DNA of 54,588 nucleotides from Acidobacteriota bacterium (GTDB taxonomy: Bacteria > Acidobacteriota > Thermoanaerobaculia > Thermoanaerobaculales > Thermoanaerobaculaceae): the NCBI GenBank assembly GCA_003158745.1, contig PMLC01000135.1, forward strand, positions 8,954-63,541. Direction: 5' to 3'. Position numbers and translations under genes: made by a program. Below, piece by piece: positions 34,948 through 43,152 of this stretch. Position 1 is the stretch's first letter; each line of letters opens with the position of its first letter. The notes beneath the pieces were generated by a model. That model did not search any database. It saw nothing but the letters and a program-made list of their open reading frames with translations, and had not been told where the DNA came from.

Positions 34948-36387
34948 TCACCGCCGCTGTATGCGGCCGCGCGCGAGGGAGGCGAAGACACCGGCGATGC
35001 AGAGCGCGGCGAGGAAAGTGAAGATCGCGTGGCTGCTCGCCAGAATCAGCGGAGCGTTCGCACGGGCGATCCTGGCGCTCCCCATGACCTGGGCGAAGAC
35101 GAGCGCGACGATCGACATCGAAAACGCCTGGCCGACCTGGCGCATGGTGCCGAGGGTCGCCGCAGCGACACCGTAACTGCGCGTCTGTACGGCGCTCATG
35201 ACGGCGTTGGTGTTGGGTGAGGAGAATAGGCCGAACCCCACGCCGATCAGCGCCAGTCCCGAGGCTACCGCCCCCAGAGGACTCGCGCTCCCGAGGTGAG
35301 CGAAGAGGATCAGCGCCAGCGAGGTCAGGGCCATACCGGCGGAGGCCACGAGGCGAGGCTCGACGCGGTCCGACAGGCGCCCAGCCAACGGTGACAACAC
35401 CGCCATAAGGACCGGCTGGATCAGGAGGATCGCGCCGGCGCTCTGGGGGGCGAGGCCGCGGACCGCCTGGAGGTGGAGCGAGAGCAGAAACGTGACCGCG
35501 AACGTTGCGCTGTAGTTGATGAGCGCCGCGAGGTTCGAGAGCGCGAACACGACGTTGCGGAAGAGGCCGAGTTCCAGGATCGGGTGAGTCGCGCGCAGCT
35601 CGCGGACCACGAAGGCTGCCACGCCCGCCGCGCCGGTCAGCACGAGCCAGCGGCCGACATCCAGCGCCCTGAGTGTAGAGATCCCGGCCAGCAGCGCCGC
35701 AAGGCTCGCCGCCCACAGCAAGGCGCCGGCCGCATCGTACCCATCCGTGTGCTCGCCTCGCCATTCCTCGGGGACCCATATGACCATCAGCAATACCGCC
35801 GGCACGCCGAGCACGGCGCTGACGAAGAAGATGCTGCGCCACCCGAGTTGCTGGGTGAGCATGCCGCCAATGACCGGCCCGAGGGAGAGCCCCGTGTAGA
35901 CGGCGGCAGTGTTGATGCCGAGCACGCGCCCCCGTTGGCCCTGCGGGTACGCGCTGGTCAGGATCGCAAGCGACGAGGCAAAGCCGATCGCGCCCCCGGC
36001 GCCCTGGGCGACTCGGAGGGCGATTAGCGTAGCTGCCGAAGGGGCGAGGCCGCACGCGGCCGAGCACGCGGCGTAGGAAGCCATCCCGACGATGAAGAGT
36101 CTCTTGCGTCCCAATAGGTCGCCGAGACGGCCGAACGGCAATAGGCAAGACGCCGAGGCCACGAGGAAAGCGCTGACGATCCAGTTGACCTGAACGGCCG
36201 ATGCGTGCAGGTCGGCGCTCAGAGCCGGGGTCGCGAGGTTGAGGGCTGAAGACATGAACGGCGGCAAGAAGGAGGCTAGGCACGTTGCCACGAGGATAGT
36301 GGGCCGTCCGGAGGATCGGTCGGGCGCGGCAGTTCCTGGATCGAGTGCGGATGGGAGCGCTTCACGGCTCACGGGGGAGCTGTGCAT
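34948..36387 (-). CDS. MFS multidrug-type exporter (DHA2/EmrB-QacA family)
   Basis: 479 residues with about 14 membrane helices, as in the DHA2 branch of the major facilitator superfamily. The loop 2-3 motif is GRLGDLLGRKRLF, and motif C is GLSLGPVIGGMLTQQLGWRS, which marks proton-driven drug exporters. A motif-A-like repeat GRLSDRVEPRL lies between helices 10 and 11. It begins 43 bp after the GAF-GGDEF-EAL gene on the same strand and may share its transcript. The substrate cannot be read from sequence. Its stop is followed at once by repeat A. Confidence 0.93.
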   Translation of the reverse strand: MHSSPVSREALPSALDPGTAAPDRSSGRPTILVATCLASFLPPFMSSALNLATPALSADLHASAVQVNWIVSAFLVASASCLLPFGRLGDLLGRKRLFIVGMASYAACSAACGLAPSAATLIALRVAQGAGGAIGFASSLAILTSAYPQGQRGRVLGINTAAVYTGLSLGPVIGGMLTQQLGWRSIFFVSAVLGVPAVLLMVIWVPEEWRGEHTDGYDAAGALLWAASLAALLAGISTLRALDVGRWLVLTGAAGVAAFVVRELRATHPILELGLFRNVVFALSNLAALINYSATFAVTFLLSLHLQAVRGLAPQSAGAILLIQPVLMAVLSPLAGRLSDRVEPRLVASAGMALTSLALILFAHLGSASPLGAVASGLALIGVGFGLFSSPNTNAVMSAVQTRSYGVAAATLGTMRQVGQAFSMSIVALVFAQVMGSARIARANAPLILASSHAIFTFLAALCIAGVFASLARGRIQRR

Positions 36388-36430
36388 CAGGTGACTCTAT
36401 CAAAGGGAACCACGCCGGCCTTGCGTGCCG

Positions 36431-38578
36431 TCAGGACGTGCGCCGGAGGAACTCGACCAAACCCTCGCGGGGAAGGTCCACGGATAGGAACCAGCCTTGC
36501 CCGCAGGGACAACGGAGCTGGGTGAGCACGTCGGCCTGCGCCTGGTGCTCGATGCCCTCGGCAACGACCTCGATGTTGAGGCCGCGGCCGAGCCGGACGA
36601 TCGCCTGGACGAGTGCGCTCGCTCCCTTGTCGCTCGTAATTCCCTCGATGAACACCCGGTCGATCTTGACCATGTCGACGGGGAAGCGCCGGAGGTGCGC
36701 GAGCGAGGAGTAACCGGTCCCGAAGTCATCAAGGGCGAGCTTGATGCCCAGTGTCTTGAGGCGGTTGAGGATGAACGGGACCTTCTCCGTTTCGAGGAGG
36801 ATTGCTCCCTCGGTGATCTCGAGCACGAGGCGTTCGGGCTCGAGCCCCGTGCTTTGCAGGATCTCGGCCACCTCGTCCACCAGAGTGGCCTCCCGGAGAT
36901 GGGCCGGCGACAGGTTGACGGAAAGGAGGAAGTCGTCGGGCAACGCCGTCTCGCGGCGTAACTCCTGCAACGTCTCGCACGCGTGACGGAGGACCCATCG
37001 ATCGATCTGGACAAGGAGGCCCGCCTGCTCCGCGAGAGGAAGAAATGTCCCGGCGGGGAGCAGGCCCCGTAAGGTGTGCCGCCACCGAACGAGGGCCTCG
37101 ACTCCGATCGCGCGACCGTGGGCGAGCGAGAAGATCGGCTGGTAATGGACCGCGAGATTACCCTGCTCGACCGCACGCTTCAGCTCACCCTGGAGGTCGA
37201 GTCTCTCGAGCGCGTCGGCGTGCATCGTCTCCTGGAACACGACGATGCGGTCCTTCCCCTGGTTCTTGGCCACGTTCTTCGCGGTATCGGCGTCGCGGAG
37301 CAGGGCCTCGGCACTCGACGCGGTGATGCTCTCGATGGCGATCCCGATGCTGGCCCGGAGCCATACGCGTCTCTCGTCGATCGAGAAAGGCTCCGTGAAG
37401 AGGGCCATGATGCGCTCAGCCGCCGCGAATGCGTCCGAGGGCGAAGACACCTCCTCGACGAGGATTGCAAACTCATCCCCGCCGAAGCGGGCCATCGCAT
37501 CGCATGAGCGGACGCACCCTCGCAATCGGTCGGCGAACGCGATGAGGACCTCGTCGCCGGATGCGTGGCCCAGGCTGTCATTGATCAGCTTGAAGTCGTC
37601 GAGGTCTAGGAAGAGCAGCGCCACCAGCTGTCCCGGGCGCCGCCGGCGCGAGAGGGCGTGGTTCACCCGGTCGAGGAACAGGGCGCGGTTCGGGAGGTTC
37701 GTGAGCAGATCGTGCAAAGCCTGGTAGACGTTCTGGGAGGCGAGCAGGCGCTGCTCCTCGTACAGCCTCGCGTTGGCGATGGCGGTCGCGGCCTGCTCCC
37801 CGAACAGGCTCAGCGCCCGGAGCTGATGCTCGTTGTAGACTCGTCCAGCAACAGCGTTGACGTTGAGCACGCCGAGAAGCGTGTCGCGGTGGATGAGAGG
37901 CACCGACATCGAGCTCGCAGGCGGCTCGACCGGCCATCGAGCCGGATCGATGACGCCGGTGACGAGCACAGGCTCGCGCGTCTGGGCGACTCGGCCCGCA
38001 ATACCCTCCCCGAAACCGACCCTCGCCCCGGATGCTCCGCTGGAGCCCCAAACGCTGACGGTCCGCAACTCAGCACTGCCGTGCACGAGCATGATCGAGC
38101 CGTCGCGCGTCTCGAGAAGCTCGTGCGCGCACTCCAGAATGGTCTCGAGCACCTGCTGGAGGTCGAGGATCAGGTTCATCGCCTTGGCGGCTTCGAGCAG
38201 GGAGGTGACCTCGCGCAGGCGGTTGGTGAGCGCCGCCGTGAGGACACGCTCGTCCACTAGCAGCTTCGTCAGCCGGCGGAGCTGCAGTTCCTTTTCGATG
38301 GCGTACGCGCAGAAAAGCACCACGATGCCAAGGAGCCCGCCCTGCGCCGCAAATGGGGGGAGCCAGCTCGGCGATCGATAGTCCCGCCAGAGCGTGAACG
38401 TGACCAGTGCCACGACCACCGACAGGAACATCGATAGCGTCATGATCCACAGCTGCAGACGCCGTTGCTCCACCGCTTCTAGCGTCGGGGTCTCGAAGCT
38501 GCGGAGACCGGCGATGCGCGCGGCGCGCTCGGTGAGCTTCAGGTCAGGAGCGCTCTCTGGAGCGTTCACGTTCGGCAT
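36431..38578 (-). CDS. Membrane-bound GAF-GGDEF-EAL dual c-di-GMP enzyme
   Basis: 715 residues: two membrane helices (about 45-65 and 75-95), a coiled region, a GAF domain (about 130-285), a GGDEF domain (about 295-455) with intact GGDEF and an RxxD I-site (RSCD) five residues before it, and an EAL domain (about 475-710) with EALVRW, DDFGTGYSS and EVVAEGIEH intact. Both synthesis and hydrolysis of c-di-GMP are possible; which one dominates depends on the GAF signal. Near the end CPCGQGWFLSVDLP replaces the common QGYLFSRPLP and adds two cysteines. It is followed by the MFS gene. Regulation is not visible. Confidence 0.95.
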   Translation of the reverse strand: MPNVNAPESAPDLKLTERAARIAGLRSFETPTLEAVEQRRLQLWIMTLSMFLSVVVALVTFTLWRDYRSPSWLPPFAAQGGLLGIVVLFCAYAIEKELQLRRLTKLLVDERVLTAALTNRLREVTSLLEAAKAMNLILDLQQVLETILECAHELLETRDGSIMLVHGSAELRTVSVWGSSGASGARVGFGEGIAGRVAQTREPVLVTGVIDPARWPVEPPASSMSVPLIHRDTLLGVLNVNAVAGRVYNEHQLRALSLFGEQAATAIANARLYEEQRLLASQNVYQALHDLLTNLPNRALFLDRVNHALSRRRRPGQLVALLFLDLDDFKLINDSLGHASGDEVLIAFADRLRGCVRSCDAMARFGGDEFAILVEEVSSPSDAFAAAERIMALFTEPFSIDERRVWLRASIGIAIESITASSAEALLRDADTAKNVAKNQGKDRIVVFQETMHADALERLDLQGELKRAVEQGNLAVHYQPIFSLAHGRAIGVEALVRWRHTLRGLLPAGTFLPLAEQAGLLVQIDRWVLRHACETLQELRRETALPDDFLLSVNLSPAHLREATLVDEVAEILQSTGLEPERLVLEITEGAILLETEKVPFILNRLKTLGIKLALDDFGTGYSSLAHLRRFPVDMVKIDRVFIEGITSDKGASALVQAIVRLGRGLNIEVVAEGIEHQAQADVLTQLRCPCGQGWFLSVDLPREGLVEFLRRTS

Positions 38579-38874
38579 GCAGTCGTCTCAAACAGATTTT
38601 GCCTGGCCGCCCTTAATGCCTTGCGTCGGGCAGGCCCGCGTTTCGGCGCTGTCCGTGTGATGATCGATGCAATCATGCCTGATTATGGTACTACGGCCCA
38701 ACGCGCAAGGTCCATCGAGGTTGTAAGGTCGCCATGGTGGGTCTACCCCTTCTCCGTGCGTCCCTCGGCTGCTCGAGCAGGCTACGAGGCAGCGTGTACG
38801 GTTGTTCTCGCAGCCTGGGAGGAAGGCCTGCCTCGGCCGCGATCCGCAATGGGGTAAGGGCGGCTGGGAGGGCC

Positions 38875-39255
38875 CTAATCGCCGAGCAAGTACTGGACAA
38901 GCACTTGGACGCGCCCTTCATCGGCGGAGAACATTGCCGGCATGTCGGATCGGTAGCGCTCCGAGATCCCGCGAAGCCTCGCGTCCGCCTGTTTGAACGG
39001 CGCCGGACCGTGCAGGAACCGAACGAGTTTCGGCCCCTCCCAGCGGCTGCGCAGGTGCTGCAGCGGAGGCCCTGTATTGGTCCCCATTCGGTCACGGCCG
39101 TGGCACGTCGGGCAGGACTCCGTCAGGTAGACCAGCCGGCCGGGCGCCGGTGTGGGCGGGGCGCCGTCGGACTCGCTCGGACCGGCCGAGCACCCGGCCA
39201 TCATCACGGCAAGGAGCAGGACCCCGACAAGCCCGTGCGAACCGACCCCTGTCAT
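38875..39255 (-). CDS. Small c-type cytochrome lipoprotein
   Basis: 126 residues. A lipoprotein signal with lipobox ending at Cys22 (MMAGC) is followed by a Pro-rich linker and a single-haem cytochrome c domain: CPTCH at 48-52 as the haem attachment, and the likely axial Met in SDMPAM near residue 106. It would be an electron carrier anchored to the periplasmic face of a membrane. The frame extends upstream, but ATG 39255 is the start compatible with the signal. It lies between repeat B and the GAF-GGDEF-EAL gene, without an obvious oxidase partner in the window. Confidence 0.88.
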   Translation of the reverse strand: MTGVGSHGLVGVLLLAVMMAGCSAGPSESDGAPPTPAPGRLVYLTESCPTCHGRDRMGTNTGPPLQHLRSRWEGPKLVRFLHGPAPFKQADARLRGISERYRSDMPAMFSADEGRVQVLVQYLLGD

Positions 39256-39287
39256 GGCTGTGATCTTAGACCGACTCGACGACATAC

Positions 39288-39498
39288 GCAGAGGAGCAGA
39301 GGGGAACGAAACCGTTCGGAGGTTCACACGTTCACAGGTTCGGACGCCAAGAGGTTCAACGACGCAGAGGGGCGGAGGAGCAGAGGAGAACTACACGACC
39401 GGTTTCGTCTCTCTCCTCTGCTCCTCAGCTCCCATGCACCTCTGCTGTTGTTTGGTCGAACCTTCGAGCCTTTGAACCTGCGGACTTTCGAACCTTCT
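39288..39498. repeat. 3'-end repeat B (long imperfect hairpin)
   Basis: Two arms of about 90 bp: the left arm (39288-39394) has units like AGGTTCACACGTTCACAGG and GGAGGAGCAGAGGAGA, and the right arm (39405-39498) carries their reverse complements (TCTCCTCTGCTCC, CGAACCTTCGAGCC, GAACCTGCGG). The right end touches the smpB stop codon. It is homologous to repeat A. Probably forms a long RNA stem at the 3' end of the smpB transcript. Confidence 0.8.
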
Positions 39499-39499
39499 G

Positions 39500-39946
39500 C
39501 TACCGGCGTTCCTTCATCGCCGCGGCGGCTTCGCGGTCGAGTGTCCTGCGCCTGATCGTCTCTCGCTTGTCGTGGAGCTTCTTGCCTCGCGCCAGCGCGA
39601 GTTCGACCTTGATCCAGTTGCCCTCGACGCCGATCGCCAGCGGTATGACGCTGAGGCCCTTCTCGGCGACCTTGCTGGCCAGACGGATGATGTCACGCTT
39701 GGTCATCAGGAGTTTCCGCCGTCGGGTGGGATCGTGATTCGCGTATCCGGCGTTCTCGTACGGCGCGATGTTCACGTCTGCGAGGAATGCCTCCCCGCCC
39801 TCGAACGCCACCCAGCCCTCCATGAGCTTGGCGTGCCCGTCGCGTATGGACTTCACCTCGCTACCTGTGAGGGCGATGCCTGCTGTGATCCGTTCGAGGA
39901 GTTCGTACTCAAAGCGGGCGCGCCGGTTGGTCGCGAGCAGCTTCAT
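39500..39946 (-). CDS. smpB: SsrA-binding protein SmpB
   Basis: 148 residues, the normal size. SmpB binds tmRNA and brings it to stalled ribosomes for trans-translation. Family phrases are clear: NRRARFEYELLERITAGIAL, GSEVKSIRDGHAKL, VNIAPYENAGYANHDPTRRR and KLLMTKRDI, LARGKKLHDKRETIRRRTLD. The ATG overlaps the stop of the upstream HD-GYP gene as ATGA, so its translation should be coupled to it. No ssrA gene is seen nearby. Downstream is repeat B. Confidence 0.98.
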   Translation of the reverse strand: MKLLATNRRARFEYELLERITAGIALTGSEVKSIRDGHAKLMEGWVAFEGGEAFLADVNIAPYENAGYANHDPTRRRKLLMTKRDIIRLASKVAEKGLSVIPLAIGVEGNWIKVELALARGKKLHDKRETIRRRTLDREAAAAMKERR

Positions 39947-41436
39947 GCGCGAACGACCTCGAGAAGGACGGGGATCAGCTCGGGGTCGAACTGGCGTCCG
40001 GCCTCGGCGCGGATGGCGTCCGCCGCAGCATCCCGGGTCACGGCCCGACGGTACGAGGACGGCGACGTGAGCACGTCGTAGACCTCGGCCAGGTGGATGA
40101 TCCGGCTCGGAAGGGGGATCATGGCCCCGGCGAGGCGCTGGGGGTACCCGGTGCCGTCCCAGCGCTCGTGGTGGTGGCGGATGGCACCCGCCAGGTCGCC
40201 GGGGAACTCCGCGGCCTCGACGATGCGCGCTCCGACGACGGGGTGCCGCTGGTAGAGGCGGCGCTCGGGTTCGCCGGGTCTGTCCATTCGATAGACGCGG
40301 GTGTAGTCCAGCTCCCGCATACCGACATCGTGGAGGTACGCCGCGACCGTGATTAGCTCTTCCTCGTCGGACGAGAGGCGGAGGGCGACCGCGAAACGCT
40401 GGGCGATCTCAGAGGTCGTCTGCGAGTGCTGGCGAAGGTTAGGGTAGGCGGTCTCGCCGGGCTCGAGAAGAACGTGCGCGAGGTTCCTCGCAGCCCTCCG
40501 GTAGTTCCGCAGGGCGGTCGCCAACTCGAGGTGGTGTAGCGCAGTCGCGAAGACGGCGTCACCCGAGGTCGTACCGGTCGGTGTGACGAGCGAGAGCGCA
40601 ACCCACACCGGCGGGCCGCTCAGAAGAACGGCGGTGCGTATCTCCTCCTGGCGCGTCTGGCTGCCGCCGCTGGGCTGTTCGTCCCACCCCCACCGCTCCG
40701 CCGGGGGCATGCGGACCCCAGACCCGAGGAGAGCGCGGGTCTGGTGCGTGGCCAGGGCCTCCCGGTGCTGCTGGTCGAGAGGGGTCGTCCGCAGGGCGAG
40801 GACGCGGGTGCTCCCTCCGTCCGTCAACGTCAGGGCCGCAACGGCCACGTCGGGGAGCCGGGCGAGGGATCGCACCAGGCCGGCGAGCTCCTCGATGACC
40901 CATCGGTGCGGGAGGGTAGGGCTGGCCCGCGGGGTGTCCGCGGCTATCGCCGGTGCGGGCTCCTCCTGAGCGCTCGCCGCTGTGCCGTAGGCACCCGAGT
41001 CCGCGAGGAACTGCTCCAGCTCTTGGCGGATGCTCTTTGCGATAGTGATGTCTTCGGGGCCGAAGAGTGCTTTGCGGGACTTGTCGCGCACGTCCACGAG
41101 TCCGACGAAGCGGTTGGCCACCGTGAGCGGAATCGTCAGCAGGCGGGATGTGCCGGCACTCTCAAGGTGCGTGTGCAGCGATGGGAACTCCTGCAGATCG
41201 TTGAGGTACGCGGGTGCTGTGCGCCGACGGCGAACCCAGTCCATCAGCGGATGGCCGAGAACTAGCGACTCAGGAACGCTGTCCCGCCGCCCAAAACCGT
41301 AGCTGGTTGCGAGGTTGAAATCGCCCTCCGGCCCTTCGAGGTAGAGCGCGGCCTTGGTGGCCTGGAGCTCCTCCATGCAGCGATAGAGGAGCTCCTTGGC
41401 GTTGCGCTCGTGCTCGGTATCCCAGGACAAAGGCAT
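39943..41436 (-). CDS. GAF/HD-GYP c-di-GMP phosphodiesterase-type protein
   Basis: 497 residues: an N-terminal GAF-like domain (about 10-150, GLVDVRDKSRKALFGPEDIT), a second less clear sensor-like region (about 180-320), and a C-terminal HD-GYP domain (about 330-495). The HD pair is His369-Asp370 (LHDVGMRELD, where HDIGK is usual), followed by HHHERWDGTGYP with Gly430-Tyr431-Pro432. These residues are those needed to hydrolyse c-di-GMP to GMP, so it is probably active. The frame is open far upstream as the shadow of lpxC; ATG 41436 gives a full domain. It is divergent from lpxC (141 bp gap with an inverted repeat) and overlaps smpB by ATGA. Confidence 0.92.
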   Translation of the reverse strand: MPLSWDTEHERNAKELLYRCMEELQATKAALYLEGPEGDFNLATSYGFGRRDSVPESLVLGHPLMDWVRRRRTAPAYLNDLQEFPSLHTHLESAGTSRLLTIPLTVANRFVGLVDVRDKSRKALFGPEDITIAKSIRQELEQFLADSGAYGTAASAQEEPAPAIAADTPRASPTLPHRWVIEELAGLVRSLARLPDVAVAALTLTDGGSTRVLALRTTPLDQQHREALATHQTRALLGSGVRMPPAERWGWDEQPSGGSQTRQEEIRTAVLLSGPPVWVALSLVTPTGTTSGDAVFATALHHLELATALRNYRRAARNLAHVLLEPGETAYPNLRQHSQTTSEIAQRFAVALRLSSDEEELITVAAYLHDVGMRELDYTRVYRMDRPGEPERRLYQRHPVVGARIVEAAEFPGDLAGAIRHHHERWDGTGYPQRLAGAMIPLPSRIIHLAEVYDVLTSPSSYRRAVTRDAAADAIRAEAGRQFDPELIPVLLEVVRA

Positions 41437-41465
41437 GCTGTTCCCGGCCGAAAGTCTATCACCTT

Positions 41466-41491
41466 GGTGTGTGGTGGCTGAGCCACACACC
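41466..41491. promoter_or_regulatory. Inverted-repeat site 1: GGTGTGTGG-N8-CCACACACC
   Basis: A perfect 9-bp inverted repeat in the gap between the divergent HD-GYP and lpxC genes. Its inner 12 bases are GTGTGG-N8-CCACAC, exactly the pattern found 1.16 kb downstream at site 2. It could be an operator for both genes, or a hairpin in either 5' leader. Confidence 0.65.
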
Positions 41492-41577
41492 GCTGCACCG
41501 ACGCCACAGCAAAGGTGTGCGGCGCAGCCTCCCAGGCTGGCACGTTTCTGGCTCTTCCGCGAGGTGGAGGCGTGTGA

Positions 41578-42492
41578 ATGGCCTGGCAAAAGACGGTTCG
41601 ACGAGCCGTGAGCGCGAATGGAGTTGGGATCCACGGGGGGAAACAGGTGGCTCTGCGTCTGCGCCCCGCCCCGCCTGGCACGGGCGTAGTCTTCGTCCGC
41701 ACGGACCTCGGCATCGCCATCCCGGCGAGGGCCGAGAACGCCCGCGACCTTGCGTACGCCACGACGTTGCGCCTGCGCGGTGCGGAGGCTCGCACCGTCG
41801 AGCATCTGATGGCGGCTGTGGGGGGGGTTGGCATAACCAACCTGTTCGTGGATCTCTCCGCTGCCGAGGTGCCGATCCTGGACGGCTCCGCGTTGCCGTT
41901 CGTCGAGATGATCCGGCGTGCCGGGTTCGTCGACCAGGGGGCCAGTTTGCCGGAGATGCAGGTGCGGCGGGTCGTCCGGGTCGGTGACAAGGAGCGCTGG
42001 ATCGAGCTGCGCCCAGCTCCGGAGCTGTTCGTAGACTACCTCGTCAGCTACGACTCGCCGGCGGTCGGGAGGCAACGTTTCGTTGGCGCGATCACGCCCC
42101 AGCGGTTCGCCTCCGCTATAGCCCCGGCGCGCACTTTCGGCTTCCTGGAGGAGGTGGCGTCGCTCCGCCGGCGCGGGCTCGGCCTCGGCGGTTCGCTCGA
42201 CAACTGCATCGTGGTGGATCGCGAGCGTATCCTGTCGGGCGATCTGCGGTTCCGCGACGAGTTCGTGCGCCACAAGGTACTCGACTTGATCGGCGACCTG
42301 GCCCTGCTGGAGTATCCGTTGCGTGCCCAGGTCGTGGCCCACAGGGCCGGCCACTCGCTGCACGTGGCCGTGGTGAACGAACTGCTTGCCAGTCCCGAGG
42401 CGTGGGAGCTCCTGGAGCCCGACCGGCTGGCGCCGCTCACGGTGCGGCCGTATGTCGGCGACTCGGAGCCCGAAGCCGTGGCCGCAAGCTGA
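41578..42492 (+). CDS. lpxC: UDP-3-O-acyl-N-acetylglucosamine deacetylase LpxC
   Basis: 304 residues. LpxC removes the acetyl group from UDP-3-O-acyl-GlcNAc, the first committed step of lipid A synthesis. Zinc ligands and catalytic residues are visible: His76 (TVEHLMAAV), His232 and Asp236 (RHKVLDLIGD) and His259 (AGHSLHVAV). The other LpxC signatures are NGVGIHGGKQV, LDGSALPFVE and FGFLEEV. ATG 41578 follows GGAGG. It is first in a plus-strand run with DUF4390, a kinase and an activator. Repeat C lies right after its stop, so the downstream genes may have their own promoter (site 2). Confidence 0.98.
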   Translation: MAWQKTVRRAVSANGVGIHGGKQVALRLRPAPPGTGVVFVRTDLGIAIPARAENARDLAYATTLRLRGAEARTVEHLMAAVGGVGITNLFVDLSAAEVPILDGSALPFVEMIRRAGFVDQGASLPEMQVRRVVRVGDKERWIELRPAPELFVDYLVSYDSPAVGRQRFVGAITPQRFASAIAPARTFGFLEEVASLRRRGLGLGGSLDNCIVVDRERILSGDLRFRDEFVRHKVLDLIGDLALLEYPLRAQVVAHRAGHSLHVAVVNELLASPEAWELLEPDRLAPLTVRPYVGDSEPEAVAAS

Positions 42493-42495
42493 ACG

Positions 42496-42625
42496 GCAGT
42501 TAACAGTTGACAGTTCACAGTTGACAGTCAGCAGTCCATAGCTGCGTCTCGTCTTTGTCTTTGGGTGGGTGGGAGACTGTCAACTGTCAACTGGAGGGAT
42601 GGGCGGGCGGAAACTGTCGACTGCC
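42496..42625. repeat. 3'-end repeat C (ACAGTTGACAGT hairpin)
   Basis: The left arm repeats ACAGTTGACAGT/TCACAGTTGACAGT (42500-42535), and the right arm has GACTGTCAACTGTCAACTGG and AAACTGTCGACTGCC (42574-42625), its reverse complement. The left end begins 4 bp after the lpxC stop. The same word is frequent between genes in several bacterial phyla, from memory. Likely an RNA stem at the lpxC 3' end. Confidence 0.75.
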
Positions 42626-42630
42626 GTCAC

Positions 42631-42650
42631 GTGTGGTACGATTGCCACAC
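42631..42650. promoter_or_regulatory. Inverted-repeat site 2: GTGTGG-N8-CCACAC
   Basis: A perfect 6-bp inverted repeat that ends one base before the ATG of the DUF4390 gene and contains a TACGAT -10-like hexamer in its spacer. It is identical in both arms and in spacer length to the core of site 1. There is no Shine-Dalgarno between it and the ATG. It may be an operator or a leader hairpin that controls the kinase operon. Confidence 0.6.
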
Positions 42651-42651
42651 T

Positions 42652-43152
42652 ATGATTCTGGCCGCGATCCTGCTGGCCGCGGCACCGATGTCCGAGCTCG
42701 ATGTGCTGCTGACACCGGCACCCGGGAGGCTGGCCGTCGAAGTCACGGTCAATCGGGAACTCCCTGCGGAGTGGAGCGAAGCCCTCTCGGCGGGCGCTCC
42801 CGTCAGTATCACCTACCGTCTGCGCCTGTATCGCAACCGTCACTGGCTTTGGGACCAGCGCGTGGCGGGCCACGAGCTGGTTGTCAAGGCGCAGCGCGAC
42901 CCACTGACCGGCGTGTTCACCCTCGTTGCGGAGCTGGACGGCGAGATCCTGGCATCCGGCCAGGTCGGGAGTCTCGACGAGGCCGTCCGTTGGGTGACGC
43001 ATCCCCCGAAGTCAGAGATCGCGGTTCCCTTGCACCGCGAGCCCCTCCTCCTCTTCCTGCGGGCCGAGTTCCTCACGCACTACAAGCTGCTGGTGATCCC
43101 GTCAACGGTCGGGACCGACTGGCTCGGCCTATCGGTGCCGGAGCTGCCGTGA
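42652..43152 (+). CDS. DUF4390 secreted protein, upstream partner of the NtrY-like kinase
   Basis: 166 residues with a very short hydrophobic start (MILAAILLAAAPMSELDVLL) likely to be a signal or anchor. DUF4390-like features: YRLRLYRNRHWLWDQRVAGH, VSLDEAV and PLLLFLRAEFLTHYKLL. DUF4390 genes usually lie immediately upstream of NtrY-type kinases, as here. The stop overlaps the kinase GTG as GTGA. It may be the periplasmic sensing partner. The ATG directly follows inverted-repeat site 2, without a Shine-Dalgarno, so the start is either leaderless or structure-controlled. Confidence 0.85.
   Translation: MILAAILLAAAPMSELDVLLTPAPGRLAVEVTVNRELPAEWSEALSAGAPVSITYRLRLYRNRHWLWDQRVAGHELVVKAQRDPLTGVFTLVAELDGEILASGQVGSLDEAVRWVTHPPKSEIAVPLHREPLLLFLRAEFLTHYKLLVIPSTVGTDWLGLSVPELP

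Noticed and set aside
41437-42363. In-frame upstream extension of the HD-GYP gene across lpxC
   Set aside because: It is antisense to lpxC; a proper start and complete domains exist from 41436.
42631-42650. Sigma-54 -24/-12 promoter at inverted-repeat site 2
   Set aside because: The GG and GC are 7 bases apart; a sigma-54 promoter needs 10.
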